Source of the DNA: ATZT02 sp964655115
Lineage (GTDB): Bacteria > Actinomycetota > Actinomycetes > S36-B12 > UBA5976
Assembly: GCA_964655115.1 (NCBI GenBank)
Contig: CAZZKM010000012.1
Location: forward strand, 1-35,181
Direction: 5' to 3'
DNA: 35,181 nucleotides
The notes below the pieces were generated by a model. It saw nothing but the letters and a program-made list of their open reading frames with translations. It had not been told where the DNA came from and ran no database searches. Below, one piece after another: positions 1 to 9,482 of the stretch (position 1 is its first letter; each line of letters starts with the position of its first letter). Position numbers and translations under genes: made by a program.

Positions 1-836
1 CCCATTATGGAGCCAATTGAATTAAAAAATACTGAAGTTGTATTTGGATTTTCAAGGTTTCCAACTGATGCAAACAATGTAAATGGTGTTGCTACAACAA
101 TGGAAAGAGCTTGGCTTGCGATAACTCCAACAAGACCAATACCAAAAACTCTAAACATCATAGATTTTGATAAAGAAAAAGATCTTTTCAACGAGATGAT
201 CACTCTAGAATCTTCTAAAATCAAAGTTGGCACTGAAACATAAAGGCCAGTCCATAAATAAATTGCTCCAAATAATCCAATGCCTAATCCCGTAAAGGTT
301 ATGAATGCACCAAAACTTCCCGGCATGCTTGCTCCAAGACCTAAACCAATTGCAAAACCTACAACCAATGAAGTGACTGGAAGAATTACGCCTAGTAAAG
401 AAATCAAAAACACTCTAAATAATTGAGGTTTAGCTTTTTGCCAAGCTTCATTGGCATTTATTTTTCTACCAGTAATTGCATTACCAATAACGTGAGTAAA
501 AAGAGTTGTCGAAATTAATTGCACAAAAAATAAAACAACGACCGCAAAAGCAGCTGCTTGAATACTTGGAATTAATGCACTAAATAATTCTTGTAATTGT
601 TCTTGATTGAAAGTTCCATTTGGTTCTGGAAGTTGCGGTGCAGATAAGTCTCCGCCACCTCTAATTATTAAGGCAGAAACTAATAAAGAACTTAATTCAA
701 TAACAAAAGCTGCAAATAAACCGATGCCAAGCATTGTCTTTGGAATTCGTCTTAATGAATTAAGTGCACCTCCAAGCATCTCGCTAAGGCTTAGTTGCGT
801 TAAAGGAATCAAATTTTGGCTAGGACCTTGAGTCAT
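1..836 (-). CDS. Polytopic membrane protein, partial (glycerophosphodiester phosphodiesterase membrane-domain-like)
   Basis: The frame is open from an ATG at 836 to the window edge, so about 278 N-terminal residues are present and the C-terminus is missing. The start is fixed by GGAGG with a 5-nt spacer. After a soluble stretch of about 35 residues there are several long hydrophobic segments (about 38-60, 95-118, 140-165, 170-200) rich in Gly, Ile, Leu and Phe, so it is an integral membrane protein. A membrane protein of this look, often named after the GlpQ membrane domain, commonly sits beside mtrA in actinobacteria. That label describes a membrane region and not a demonstrated phosphodiesterase. 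No catalytic motif is visible. It diverges from mtrA across a 49-bp spacer. The family name is tentative; the gene is secure. Confidence 0.75.
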   Translation of the reverse strand, partial: MTQGPSQNLIPLTQLSLSEMLGGALNSLRRIPKTMLGIGLFAAFVIELSSLLVSALIIRGGGDLSAPQLPEPNGTFNQEQLQELFSALIPSIQAAAFAVVVLFFVQLISTTLFTHVIGNAITGRKINANEAWQKAKPQLFRVFLISLLGVILPVTSLVVGFAIGLGLGASMPGSFGAFITFTGLGIGLFGAIYLWTGLYVSVPTLILEDSRVIISLKRSFSLSKSMMFRVFGIGLVGVIASQALSIVVATPFTLFASVGNLENPNTTSVFFNSIGSIM

Positions 837-885
837 TTCTACCTCCAATTTGATTTTGTCATAAGACAGGTGAAAGCATTGCATT

Positions 886-1554
886 ATGGCTCGAGTTCTC
901 GTAGTTGATGATGATCAAGCACTTTCTGAAATGTTGGGAATTGTTTTACGGGCCGAGGGATACGAAGCATCTTTTTGTGAAGATGGAGCAAAGGCATTTT
1001 CAACATTTAAAGAATCAAAACCAGATTTAGTTCTATTAGATTTAATGCTTCCTGGTTTAGATGGGATTGAAGTTTGCAAACAAATTAGAAATGAGTCGGT
1101 AGTTCCTATTGTCATGCTTACTGCCAGAGGTGACACATTGGATGTAGTTCAAGGACTTGAATCTGGTGCAGATGATTACATAATTAAACCTTTCAAACCA
1201 AAAGAATTGATAGCAAGAATTAAAGCAAGATTAAGAAAAGAAGAATACAAATCAGAAACTCTCACATTAGGAGATTTAAATATTGATGTATTGGGTCATT
1301 CAGTCAAAAGAAATGGAAAAACCATTATTTTGACACCACTAGAATTTGACCTTTTAGTAGCGCTAGCTAGAAAACCATGGCAGGTTTACACTCGGGAACA
1401 ATTACTCACAGAGGTTTGGCATTATCGAAATCCAGCAGATACAAGACTGGTCAATGTTCATGTGCAACGTTTAAGAGCAAAAGTAGAAGAAGATCCAGAA
1501 AATCCAAAAATTGTTATGACAGTTAGAGGCGTTGGGTACAAGGCAGGTCCGTGA
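886..1554 (+). CDS. mtrA: Response regulator MtrA (OmpR/PhoB type)
   Basis: This 222-residue regulator has a receiver domain (about 1-115) and an OmpR-type winged-helix DNA-binding domain (about 125-222). The acidic pocket D8-D9, the phospho-acceptor D52 in LLDLMLPG, the T in MLTARG and the K in IKPFKP are all visible. The recognition-helix region reads TRLVNVHVQRLRAK and the end is VRGVGYKAG, both typical. In actinobacteria MtrA with MtrB controls cell-wall and division genes. Its stop overlaps the mtrB start in GTGA (1551-1554), so the two are translationally coupled, with lpqB following directly. No good Shine-Dalgarno is seen at normal spacing; AGGTGAAAG lies 13 nt or more upstream. Assignment rests on sequence plus the mtrB-lpqB context. 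Confidence 0.95.
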   Translation: MARVLVVDDDQALSEMLGIVLRAEGYEASFCEDGAKAFSTFKESKPDLVLLDLMLPGLDGIEVCKQIRNESVVPIVMLTARGDTLDVVQGLESGADDYIIKPFKPKELIARIKARLRKEEYKSETLTLGDLNIDVLGHSVKRNGKTIILTPLEFDLLVALARKPWQVYTREQLLTEVWHYRNPADTRLVNVHVQRLRAKVEEDPENPKIVMTVRGVGYKAGP

Positions 1555-3164
1555 TTTTTTTTCGCAACCTTAGAAGTTTGTGGAATAGATCTTTAAGTAT
1601 CAGAATTATCTCCACGACATTTTTAATGTCAACAATTCTGATAACCATAATTGGATTAGCACTGATAAATCGTGTCAGTACCGGAATTCTTTCTGCAAAA
1701 GAAACAGCGTCTATAACTGAAGCTAATTCAGCAATTAAGGATGCCCAAAGAGTAATTACTGCAACAGATACTGGAGCAAGTTCATTAACTATTACTTCAA
1801 TTGTTGATACTGCTGTAAATGCTCTAGCTGATAGAGCAGGACAATCTGGTTTATACGACGTTTTGTTTTTAGCCTCTCCAGAGTTATCCAGTTTTGGCTT
1901 TCCTGAGAGAGGAACAAATTTAGTTGCAGTTACAAGTGTTAGTGAAGAATTAAAGACCCAAGTTCAAACTTCAAGTAATTTACTTTGGTCATACACCCAG
2001 ATTAATTATTTAGACGGCAGAAGTGTGCCAGGTTTAGTAATTGGTGCCCCAATTGAAATTCGAAACTTTGGAACTTATTTACTATTTCTACTTTTTCCAT
2101 TACAGCAAGAAGAAGAAACTATAGGCATTATTCAATCTTCTGTTCTGGCAACAGGAATTTTTCTAGTTATTGGTTTACTAATTTTGGTTTGGTATTTAAC
2201 AAAATCAGTGCTATCTCCTGTAAGAAAAACTGCAAATGCTGCAGAAAGACTTAGATTAGGCTTACTTAACGAAAGAGTTCCAGTAAGCGGCGAAGATGAT
2301 TTAGCAAAATTAGCTGGTTCCTTTAATTCAATGGCAGCATCTATTCAAGAACAAATCACCCAACTTGAACAAATGTCTAGAATGCAACGACGCTTCGTTT
2401 CTGATGTATCGCATGAACTTAGAACTCCTTTAACGACAGTCAGAATGGCTGCTGATGTTTTGTATGAAGCAAGAGATCAATACCAAGGAGAAACTGCAAG
2501 AGCTGCTGAATTACTAAGTGCTCAAATAGAACGATTTGAAATTTTACTTTCCCAATTATTGGAAATTAGTAGATTTGATGCAGGTGCAGCAGAATTAACT
2601 TTACGTAAAACAAATATAAAGCAGCTTATTGAAAAAACAGCAGACTCATTATCAAATTTATTAACTAGTCAAGAAACTCCAGTAATTATTACAGGAGATG
2701 CACCAGAAATTGATCTAGATCCAAGAAGAGTAGAACGAATTCTAAGAAATTTAATTTCAAATGCTTCTGAATATGGACAAGGTCATCCAATTGAAATAGA
2801 AATTGGAAGTGACGAAGATGCAATCGCAGTAGTTGTGAAGGATAAAGGACCAGGATTAAAACCAGGTGAATCTTCACGTGTGTTTAATCGTTTTTGGCGT
2901 GCAGATCCTGCTCGAAATAGAAAAACAGGAGGAACAGGACTTGGTTTAGCAATTGCATTAGAGGACGCTCGCTTGCACTCTGGTTGGTTGGATGCTTGGG
3001 GATCTCCTGGTGTGGGAAGCATGTTTAGATTAACTTTGCCTAAAGTGGCACATAAATCAGTAACAAAATCTCCTTTAGCAATTGGTATAGGTGAAGAAGT
3101 TAGTCTTGATTTAGATAAAAATCTAAATATTGATTTGGTACATCAAGGTAAAAGTACTGATTAA
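1551..3164 (+). CDS. mtrB: Sensor histidine kinase MtrB
   Basis: This 537-residue membrane kinase is the partner of MtrA. It has a transmembrane helix at about 18-43, an extracellular sensor region, a second helix at about 195-220, a HAMP linker, then dimerisation and ATPase domains. The phosphorylated H288 lies in SHELRTPLTT. The N-box has N400 and N404 in NLISNASEYG, the G1 box is DKGPGL (D431) and the G2 box is GTGLGLAI. The C-terminal tail after about 500 is acidic with no domain seen. It starts with GTG at 1551, inside the end of mtrA, and its TAA overlaps the lpqB ATG by one base. In other actinobacteria LpqB contacts the extracellular part of MtrB. Confidence 0.95.
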   Translation: MIFFRNLRSLWNRSLSIRIISTTFLMSTILITIIGLALINRVSTGILSAKETASITEANSAIKDAQRVITATDTGASSLTITSIVDTAVNALADRAGQSGLYDVLFLASPELSSFGFPERGTNLVAVTSVSEELKTQVQTSSNLLWSYTQINYLDGRSVPGLVIGAPIEIRNFGTYLLFLLFPLQQEEETIGIIQSSVLATGIFLVIGLLILVWYLTKSVLSPVRKTANAAERLRLGLLNERVPVSGEDDLAKLAGSFNSMAASIQEQITQLEQMSRMQRRFVSDVSHELRTPLTTVRMAADVLYEARDQYQGETARAAELLSAQIERFEILLSQLLEISRFDAGAAELTLRKTNIKQLIEKTADSLSNLLTSQETPVIITGDAPEIDLDPRRVERILRNLISNASEYGQGHPIEIEIGSDEDAIAVVVKDKGPGLKPGESSRVFNRFWRADPARNRKTGGTGLGLAIALEDARLHSGWLDAWGSPGVGSMFRLTLPKVAHKSVTKSPLAIGIGEEVSLDLDKNLNIDLVHQGKSTD

Positions 3165-4831
3165 TGTTAAGGAAATTATTTTTAGTATTTTCAAGTTTGA
3201 TATTAATATCTTGCGGAAATATTCCTTCAACTAGTTCAATTAAACAAGGACCTGAAATTGGTTCAAATGATCAGAACTCAATCATCAGAGTTATTGCAAG
3301 TCGACCTCAACCTGGAATGAGTCAAGAGCAAATAGTTAACGGTTTTTTGAACGCGTCTGCCTCAAGTGACAACGATTTTGCGATAGCAAGAGAGTATTTA
3401 GTGCCAAATAAAAAGATCTCCTGGAATCCCACTAAATCTATTGAAGTTTATGAAGGACAAGGTCTTTTTCAATACATAAATGAAAATCAAATTGATTTTT
3501 CGGCAGCTTTACATTCTCGAGTTAATGAATCATCCAGAATTGTTTTAGCTAACCCTGAAGATCAATTGTTAAAAACATTTAATTTAAAAAAAGTTGATGA
3601 TCAATGGCGAATCGATATAAATTTTGACGGTTTAGTCATTTCAAAAACTGACTTAAATAGAAGTTTTTCAATTTATCCTTTATGGTTTATTGATCCTTCA
3701 AAAACTTATTTAGTCCCTGAAAATGTAATTTTGCCCAGAGCTATTACAGCAAATGCGACAAGGCTTATGCAGTTACTTCTATTGGGGCCAAGTGAACAAT
3801 TTAAAAATTCAGTGATTACCGCATTTCCAGTCGGAAGTTCCTTATCTATTGACTCAGTCCCCATAACTAATGGAGTAGCAAGTGTTTCGCTAAACGAGGT
3901 TGTGCTCAAAGCTGCAAGTCTAGAAAGACAATTATTAGCCGCCCAAATTGTAAAAACTTTAACAAGAATTTCTGAAGTAAATTCTATTCAAATAAAAGTT
4001 GGTACTCAAAACTTAAGTATTCTAAATGCACCCATAAATCATACTGCTCCTACCTGGGATAAATTTTATTCTGATTCAAATAGAACTAACGATGCATACT
4101 TTATTTCGGATAATAAATTATTTAAAAATACTTCTGAGAATACATCTCCTACAGGAAAAAGTGAAATAGATTCAAAGCTCTGGTTTTATGGAACATCTAA
4201 TCGTTCAGAAACTTTATTTGCTCTCATTGACGAAAGTAGAACTAATTTAAATATTTATAACTATAGTTCTGAGTTTAAAGAAACAATTTACACTTTTTCA
4301 AACTTAGGAAATCCAAAAGTAGATGTATTCAATACTATTTGGGTTACCGCAGATAATCAACCAGCAGTTTTTTCAAGTGACCAAAGATTAAATTTAATAG
4401 TTCAAGATTTTGAATTAGGAAATATTATTGAAATTATTCCTGCTCCAGATGGTTGTCGAGTGTTATTGATTGTAAGAACAATTTATGGAACAGAATTAAG
4501 AATTGCAAACGTTGTTAGAAATCCTGGAACGATTACTTTAACAAATATTCAAAAGATCATGCGAGATGGATTTTCTATTTCTAAGGCTATTTGGCAAGAT
4601 GAAACCACAATTTTGTATTTGAATAACGATGATCAACCTTCAAATATTTATAGTTTAGATATTTTTACAGGACTTTCCCGAAATATATATTCAATAAATG
4701 GGGTACAGGATTTAGCAGGTACATCAAGACAAATTACATTGTTAGAAATTAATGATGGCAGTGTATTGCAAAGAGTTACTGGAGAATGGGAAGTTATTCC
4801 AAATGCTAAAAGTCCTAACTACCCAAATTAG
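3164..4831 (+). CDS. lpqB: Lipoprotein LpqB (GerMN domain, MtrAB accessory)
   Basis: This 555-residue lipoprotein has a short signal peptide and a lipobox L-I-S-C with the lipidated Cys at 17. A GerMN-like domain follows at about 190-275, with the typical TRLMQLLLLGPS stretch and V-S-L repeats. The remaining 260 residues are beta-rich with repeating hydrophobic strands, matching the LpqB beta-propeller. In other actinobacteria LpqB sits outside the membrane and modulates MtrB. The ATG overlaps the mtrB stop by one base, so the three genes form one unit. A 78-bp spacer with a candidate promoter separates it from comF. Confidence 0.9.
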   Translation: MLRKLFLVFSSLILISCGNIPSTSSIKQGPEIGSNDQNSIIRVIASRPQPGMSQEQIVNGFLNASASSDNDFAIAREYLVPNKKISWNPTKSIEVYEGQGLFQYINENQIDFSAALHSRVNESSRIVLANPEDQLLKTFNLKKVDDQWRIDINFDGLVISKTDLNRSFSIYPLWFIDPSKTYLVPENVILPRAITANATRLMQLLLLGPSEQFKNSVITAFPVGSSLSIDSVPITNGVASVSLNEVVLKAASLERQLLAAQIVKTLTRISEVNSIQIKVGTQNLSILNAPINHTAPTWDKFYSDSNRTNDAYFISDNKLFKNTSENTSPTGKSEIDSKLWFYGTSNRSETLFALIDESRTNLNIYNYSSEFKETIYTFSNLGNPKVDVFNTIWVTADNQPAVFSSDQRLNLIVQDFELGNIIEIIPAPDGCRVLLIVRTIYGTELRIANVVRNPGTITLTNIQKIMRDGFSISKAIWQDETTILYLNNDDQPSNIYSLDIFTGLSRNIYSINGVQDLAGTSRQITLLEINDGSVLQRVTGEWEVIPNAKSPNYPN

Positions 4832-4895
4832 TTATCCACAACAGATAGTTAATCACATTAAATAAACAATGAATATTTTTGCCAAGTAATTTATT

Positions 4896-4901
4896 TAATA
4901 T
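4896..4901 (+). promoter_or_regulatory. Candidate -10 box for leaderless comF
   Basis: TAATAT lies 8 nt before the comF ATG, where there is no Shine-Dalgarno sequence. This spacing puts transcription start at or next to the start codon. No convincing -35 hexamer is visible 16-18 bp upstream. Confidence 0.4.
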
Positions 4902-4909
4902 TTAACTCT

Positions 4910-5524
4910 ATGTCTTTTTTTAGATCATTACTATTTGAAAAATATTGTCATTATTGCGGGGCTGTAGATGAAACAATTTGTATTACTTGCTTAAAGTCTA
5001 TTTTACAAAACTATTTAATCAGAGAAGTTAACGATACAAAAGTCTTATATTTTTTTAAAAATGATCCAAAAATTATTGAATTAATTGTTGCTTATAAAGA
5101 TAAGCAAATTTATTCACTTGGACCTTTATTAAGTTTTGTAATATTTGTGGGATTGGAAATAATGTCCCAAGATCACTCATATGCAGTTGTGAATGTTCCT
5201 ACAAGTCATGCAAATATTAAAAAAAGAGGTGGTGATCCCATTGCAAAAGTGGTTGAGCAAGCCTGTTTATTCAATAAAGGTAAGTATCGTTATAAAAGAA
5301 ATTTATTGAAGAATCGAATTCAAAGATCAGACCAGGTTGGATTGGATTTTAAGCAAAGAAAATTGAATTTAGCAAACTCTTTCAAAGCAACCAAATTTGC
5401 AAACCAACCAATATTTTTAGTCGATGATTTAATTACCACAGGCGTTAGTCTCACAGAAGCAATAAATGCTCTTGAGGCTAAAGGAAATAGTGTTCAAGGT
5501 TGCGTCGTGATTGCCAGTAATTAG
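4910..5524 (+). CDS. comF: ComF family phosphoribosyltransferase-like protein
   Basis: This 204-residue protein has an N-terminal zinc ribbon (C13, C16, C24, C27) and a C-terminal type I phosphoribosyltransferase domain. The PRPP-binding loop is VDDLITTG at 171-178. In competent bacteria ComF/GntX-family proteins act in uptake or processing of transforming DNA. In actinobacteria the gene is kept beside lpqB and secA and its role is unclear. The middle contains the family sequence N-V-P-T-S, then K-K-R-G around residues 98-110. It appears to be leaderless (see the TAATAT box). The hibernation factor gene usually found between comF and secA is absent here. Confidence 0.85.
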   Translation: MSFFRSLLFEKYCHYCGAVDETICITCLKSILQNYLIREVNDTKVLYFFKNDPKIIELIVAYKDKQIYSLGPLLSFVIFVGLEIMSQDHSYAVVNVPTSHANIKKRGGDPIAKVVEQACLFNKGKYRYKRNLLKNRIQRSDQVGLDFKQRKLNLANSFKATKFANQPIFLVDDLITTGVSLTEAINALEAKGNSVQGCVVIASN

Positions 5525-5635
5525 ATTGTGAGTAAAAACTGCGAATTAAGGACTTGGGTTCGCACAAAAGTAACAATTGCGTAACATATAAGGATAGAGA
5601 CTTTTTACCGTAGAGAAATTAAAGGAATTCATTAA

Positions 5636-8326
5636 GTGGTTTTAGTTCTAGATAAGTTGCTTCGTGCTGGCGAAGGAAAAATATTAAAGAAACTGGAAAG
5701 TTTTGCCAAGCAAATCAATCAATTAGAACCAGAATTTAAAAACTTAACTGATGATCAATTAAAAAATCTTACTTCTAGCTATAAACAAAGAGTTCAAAAT
5801 GGAGAATCTTTAGACGATCTATTACCTGAAGCTTTTGCCACAGTTAGAGAAGCAGCAATTAGAACAATTGGTCAAAGACATTACGACGTTCAATTAATGG
5901 GTGGAGCAGCACTTCATTTAGGAAATATTGCTGAAATGAAAACTGGTGAAGGAAAAACTTTAGTTTCGACTTTGCCGGTTTATTTAAATGCATTAAGTGA
6001 CAAAGGCGTACATGTTGTAACAGTTAATGATTATCTTGCACATCGTGACGCTGAATGGATGGGAAGAATTCATAGATTCTTAGGTTTAACAGTTGGAACA
6101 ATTAGTCCAAATATGGACATGACAGAAAGAAAAAATGCATATTTATGCGACATAACTTATGGAACAAATAATGAATTCGGGTTTGATTATTTAAGAGACA
6201 ATATGGCTTGGTCACCAAATGATCGTGTTCAAAGAGGTTACAACTTTGCAGTAGTTGACGAAGTTGATTCAATTCTTATCGATGAAGCAAGAACTCCTTT
6301 AATTATTTCTGGACCAGCAGATGGAACCAGCACCCATTACAAAGAATTTGCTCGAATAGCAAGCTCACTTCAACCAACTACTGATTATGAAGTGGATATA
6401 AAGAAAAGAACAGTCGGAGTTTTAGAAGTTGGTATTGAGAAAGTAGAAAAAATGCTCAATATCGATAACTTGTATGAGTCTGTTAATACTCCTTTAATTG
6501 GATTTTTAAATAATGCTTTAAAAGCAAAAGAATTATTCAAGAAAGATAAAGACTATGTGATTATGAACGGCGAAGTTTTAATAGTTGATGAGCATACTGG
6601 TCGTATTTTGCAAGGCAGAAGATATAACGAAGGAATGCATCAAGCAATAGAAGCGAAAGAAAATGTTGAAATCAAACAAGAAAATCAAACTTTAGCCACA
6701 ATCACTTTACAAAATTATTTCCGTATGTACAGAAGACTTTCAGGTATGACAGGAACAGCTATGACTGAAGCTGCTGAATTTGACAATATTTACAAACTAG
6801 GAGTTGTCCCAATTCCTACAAATAAAAAGATGATTCGTTTAGATAACTCTGATTTGATTTATCGAACCGAAGAAGCAAAATTTAATGCAGTTGTTGAAGA
6901 TATTGCGACTCGATATGAAAAGGGTCAACCAATACTTATTGGTACAACAAGTGTGGAACGAAGTGAGTACTTAAGCGGATTATTAAAACGAAGAGGAATT
7001 CCGCACGAAGTTTTAAATGCAAAAAATCACGCCAGAGAAGCTTCAATTGTTGCCCAAGCTGGTAGAAAAGGTGCAGTTACTGTTGCAACAAATATGGCAG
7101 GTCGTGGTACCGACATCATGCTGGGTGGAAATCCTGAATTTCTTGCGAATGCATCTTTAATTCAAAAAGGTTTAGACCCAGAAGATTATTTAGAACAATA
7201 CAATCACGCATATTTAGAAGAATTAAAAATAACCACTCAACAAGTAGCAAACGAACATGATGAAGTAGCAAATTTAGGAGGGTTATACGTTTTAGGCACT
7301 GAAAGACATGAATCTAGACGTATTGATAACCAGTTAAGAGGCCGCTCTGGTCGTCAAGGAGATCCAGGAGAGTCAAGATTCTATTTGTCTTTGCAAGATG
7401 AATTAATGCGCCGTTTCAAAGGTGATTTAGTTGATGCTTTCTTAAGAAGATTTAATGTTCCAGATGATGTGCCAATTGAAGCCAAAATGGTAACCAATGC
7501 AATTAGAAATGCGCAAACTCAAGTTGAGCAACAAAACTTTGAAATAAGAAAAAATGTATTGAAATACGACGAAGTATTGAATAAACAAAGACAAGTCATT
7601 TATGAAGAAAGAAAACAAGTTTTAGAAGGTGAAGATTTATCTCCCCAAATAAAGGAATTTATTGAGGAAACAATAAGAGCTTATGTGCTTGCTGCTACAA
7701 GTGAAGGTTATCCAGAACAATGGGATTTGGATCAATTATTTAATGCATTACGTAACTTATACCCAGTTGCAGTTTCGATAGATGCTTTGAAACAGCAAAA
7801 TGGTGGATCAATTGATCAAGAAATTCTGCTAGAAGCTTTTCTAAAAGATGTAAATCAAGCTTATGAAACTAGAGAGGCCTTATTAACTCCAAAAGTTATG
7901 CGAGAGCTGGAAAGACAAGTTGTGCTAAGCGTTTTAGATAGAAAATGGCGTGAACACCTTTATGAAATGGATTATTTACAAGAAGGAATTGGATTAAGAG
8001 CAATGGGTCAAAGAGATCCATTAGTGGAATATCAAAAAGAAGGTTACGACCTATTTGTTGCAATGATGGATGCAATAAAAGAGCAAGTAGTTGGTTTTGT
8101 ATTTAATGCTCAAGTTCAAGTGCAAGAAAATCAACAAGATATTGAAGCTAAAGGTTTCACTAAAGTAGAAAAACAAAATCTCTCATACTCAGCACCAACC
8201 CTTGATAATTCTGAAAATGTTAAAACAGTTACCCAAACCAAAGTAGCTGAAGTTGGTAGAAATGAACCATGTCCTTGTGGATCAGGTAAAAAATATAAAC
8301 GTTGTCATGGAGCAAGTGGTAACTAA
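5636..8326 (+). CDS. secA: Preprotein translocase ATPase SecA
   Basis: This is full-length SecA of 896 residues, the motor that drives secretory proteins through SecYEG. The Walker A motif is GEGKT with K107, the DEAD-like motif is VDEVDSILIDEA, motif GTDIMLGG lies in the second helicase half, and LRGRSGRQGDPG marks the arginine-finger region. The C-terminus has the zinc-binding tail with C879, C881, C890 and H891, which usually binds SecB or the ribosome. The GTG start is preceded by AAAGGA with a 9-nt spacer. It converges with the next gene with only two bases between stop codons. No terminator hairpin is visible there. Confidence 0.97.
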   Translation: MVLVLDKLLRAGEGKILKKLESFAKQINQLEPEFKNLTDDQLKNLTSSYKQRVQNGESLDDLLPEAFATVREAAIRTIGQRHYDVQLMGGAALHLGNIAEMKTGEGKTLVSTLPVYLNALSDKGVHVVTVNDYLAHRDAEWMGRIHRFLGLTVGTISPNMDMTERKNAYLCDITYGTNNEFGFDYLRDNMAWSPNDRVQRGYNFAVVDEVDSILIDEARTPLIISGPADGTSTHYKEFARIASSLQPTTDYEVDIKKRTVGVLEVGIEKVEKMLNIDNLYESVNTPLIGFLNNALKAKELFKKDKDYVIMNGEVLIVDEHTGRILQGRRYNEGMHQAIEAKENVEIKQENQTLATITLQNYFRMYRRLSGMTGTAMTEAAEFDNIYKLGVVPIPTNKKMIRLDNSDLIYRTEEAKFNAVVEDIATRYEKGQPILIGTTSVERSEYLSGLLKRRGIPHEVLNAKNHAREASIVAQAGRKGAVTVATNMAGRGTDIMLGGNPEFLANASLIQKGLDPEDYLEQYNHAYLEELKITTQQVANEHDEVANLGGLYVLGTERHESRRIDNQLRGRSGRQGDPGESRFYLSLQDELMRRFKGDLVDAFLRRFNVPDDVPIEAKMVTNAIRNAQTQVEQQNFEIRKNVLKYDEVLNKQRQVIYEERKQVLEGEDLSPQIKEFIEETIRAYVLAATSEGYPEQWDLDQLFNALRNLYPVAVSIDALKQQNGGSIDQEILLEAFLKDVNQAYETREALLTPKVMRELERQVVLSVLDRKWREHLYEMDYLQEGIGLRAMGQRDPLVEYQKEGYDLFVAMMDAIKEQVVGFVFNAQVQVQENQQDIEAKGFTKVEKQNLSYSAPTLDNSENVKTVTQTKVAEVGRNEPCPCGSGKKYKRCHGASGN

Positions 8327-8328
8327 AC

Positions 8329-8925
8329 TTAAGCCACAAGTAATTCTGTACAACGCCATCTGTCTACTTCTGCTTCGAGTCTAATTCCCATTCCTCTACC
8401 TCTATTACCTTTTTGAATCACGGCAATTGCTTCAACAACATTTTCACTTGTTTGATCAATATGCACACTTCTGATTAAAGGCCTAATTCTTTGCTTATTT
8501 TTAGAATCTCTTTGTTTTATGTTTCTATCAATTTCTAAGTAAACCTCAAACGAAACCCAACGCATGAGTTGGAAAAGTGGTCTTTCACCAATTAGAACTT
8601 CAGCAATTCCTGTCACGAGTTGTTTAGTCCAAGCTTTTGGTTCTGGAAGTCCAGTTGAAAAAGATAACTTTTGGTGCAACAAATTAACGGCATCTGTGTC
8701 ATCAAAAATTAATTCATCTTGAATCCAATTACTTTTACTTATGGATTCTGGTTTTAGACAAATCAAAAGATTTGAATCTAAATTTTGCTGTAGAGGTATT
8801 AACTTCAATTTTACTCCTAAAAGGTAGGAGTAAGTAGGATGAAGTATTTCACTCAAAATGTCAATAAATTTTAAATAAATTGTTGGGTAGAATTTGCCCC
8901 AATTTACTAGAAGTTGTTTCGACAT
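8329..8925 (-). CDS. Rv3235/DUF6459-like conserved actinobacterial protein
   Basis: This 198-residue soluble protein has no signal peptide or membrane segment. The last 110 residues carry the pattern I recall for the Rv3235 (DUF6459) family: V-E-V-L-x-G-x-R-P-L-x-Q-L-x-R-W in the middle, and a run ending R-x-E-x-E-V-D-R-W-R-C-T-E-L. The fold and function of the family are unknown to me. The first 85 residues look lineage-specific. It converges on secA and diverges from the next gene with 17 bp between start codons. TATTTT lies 6 nt before the ATG on the minus strand and could be the -10 box of a leaderless transcript, though the DNA is very A/T rich there. Location next to secA matches its usual neighbourhood. 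Confidence 0.75.
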   Translation of the reverse strand: MSKQLLVNWGKFYPTIYLKFIDILSEILHPTYSYLLGVKLKLIPLQQNLDSNLLICLKPESISKSNWIQDELIFDDTDAVNLLHQKLSFSTGLPEPKAWTKQLVTGIAEVLIGERPLFQLMRWVSFEVYLEIDRNIKQRDSKNKQRIRPLIRSVHIDQTSENVVEAIAVIQKGNRGRGMGIRLEAEVDRWRCTELLVA

Positions 8926-8942
8926 TTAGCAAAAATAAATAA

Positions 8943-9482
8943 ATGAATTTTAAGTATTTAAATGAACTTGAGCGTAACTTAGAGATTCAAGCAAATTCAT
9001 TCATATTGCAGAAAGAAGATTCATTATTCGAATCACAAACTAGAACAGAATTTAATCAAATCCTTCTAGTCAATAGATTAAAGTCACAAATTGGAAAGTT
9101 TACAAAGGTTTATCTAACTGATTTGAGTCTTTTTGGAGAAATTATTGAAATAAGTATGGATCATTTAGTTGTTGAAGAAAACGGATTTAAGTATTTACTT
9201 AAAGTGAATCAGATTTTATACTTGAAAAATCTTACAAATTGGAATTGTAATCTAACTCGTTTCGAAGAAAAATGGAATTTTAAATCAAGTTTAAGAGACT
9301 TACTCTTGAAAAAAACTATTATCCAAATAAAGATTACCAATGGACAAATTCTGCATGGATATATAAATAATTGTTTTAATGATCACTTTGATTTAATAAC
9401 AGATTGTAAATCAATTTCCATTCAGACTAACCACGTATCGTGGATTAAATTCAAAGACAATTCTGAAAATTCTACAGAATGA
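8943..9482 (+). CDS. Two-repeat Sm-like conserved protein (often misnamed Fis-family regulator)
   Basis: This 179-residue protein starts with a short helical region (about 1-40) and then has two similar halves: about 45-95 (V-Y-L-T-D-x-x-L-F-G-E-I-I-E) and about 113-172 (I-Q-I-K-I-T-N-G-Q-I-L-H-G-Y-I). Each half is short beta strands with a G at the same place and a D-H-L/F turn, the look of an Sm-like barrel. High-GC actinobacteria carry a protein of the same build near secA, often labelled a Fis-family regulator, but I see no Fis helix-turn-helix here. RNA binding is possible by fold only. Its stop overlaps the next ATG in ATGA, so it is coupled to the SAF-domain gene. Function is not assigned. 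Confidence 0.7.
   Translation: MNFKYLNELERNLEIQANSFILQKEDSLFESQTRTEFNQILLVNRLKSQIGKFTKVYLTDLSLFGEIIEISMDHLVVEENGFKYLLKVNQILYLKNLTNWNCNLTRFEEKWNFKSSLRDLLLKKTIIQIKITNGQILHGYINNCFNDHFDLITDCKSISIQTNHVSWIKFKDNSENSTE

Noticed and set aside
7..831. Two plus-strand ORFs (7-243 and 607-831)
   Set aside because: They are antisense to a minus-strand membrane protein with a strong Shine-Dalgarno and hydrophobic helices; their translations look like mirror-frame sequence with no domain.
2689..3022. Minus-strand ORFs within mtrB
   Set aside because: They lie wholly inside the conserved kinase ATPase domain and have no ribosome-binding site or recognisable motif.
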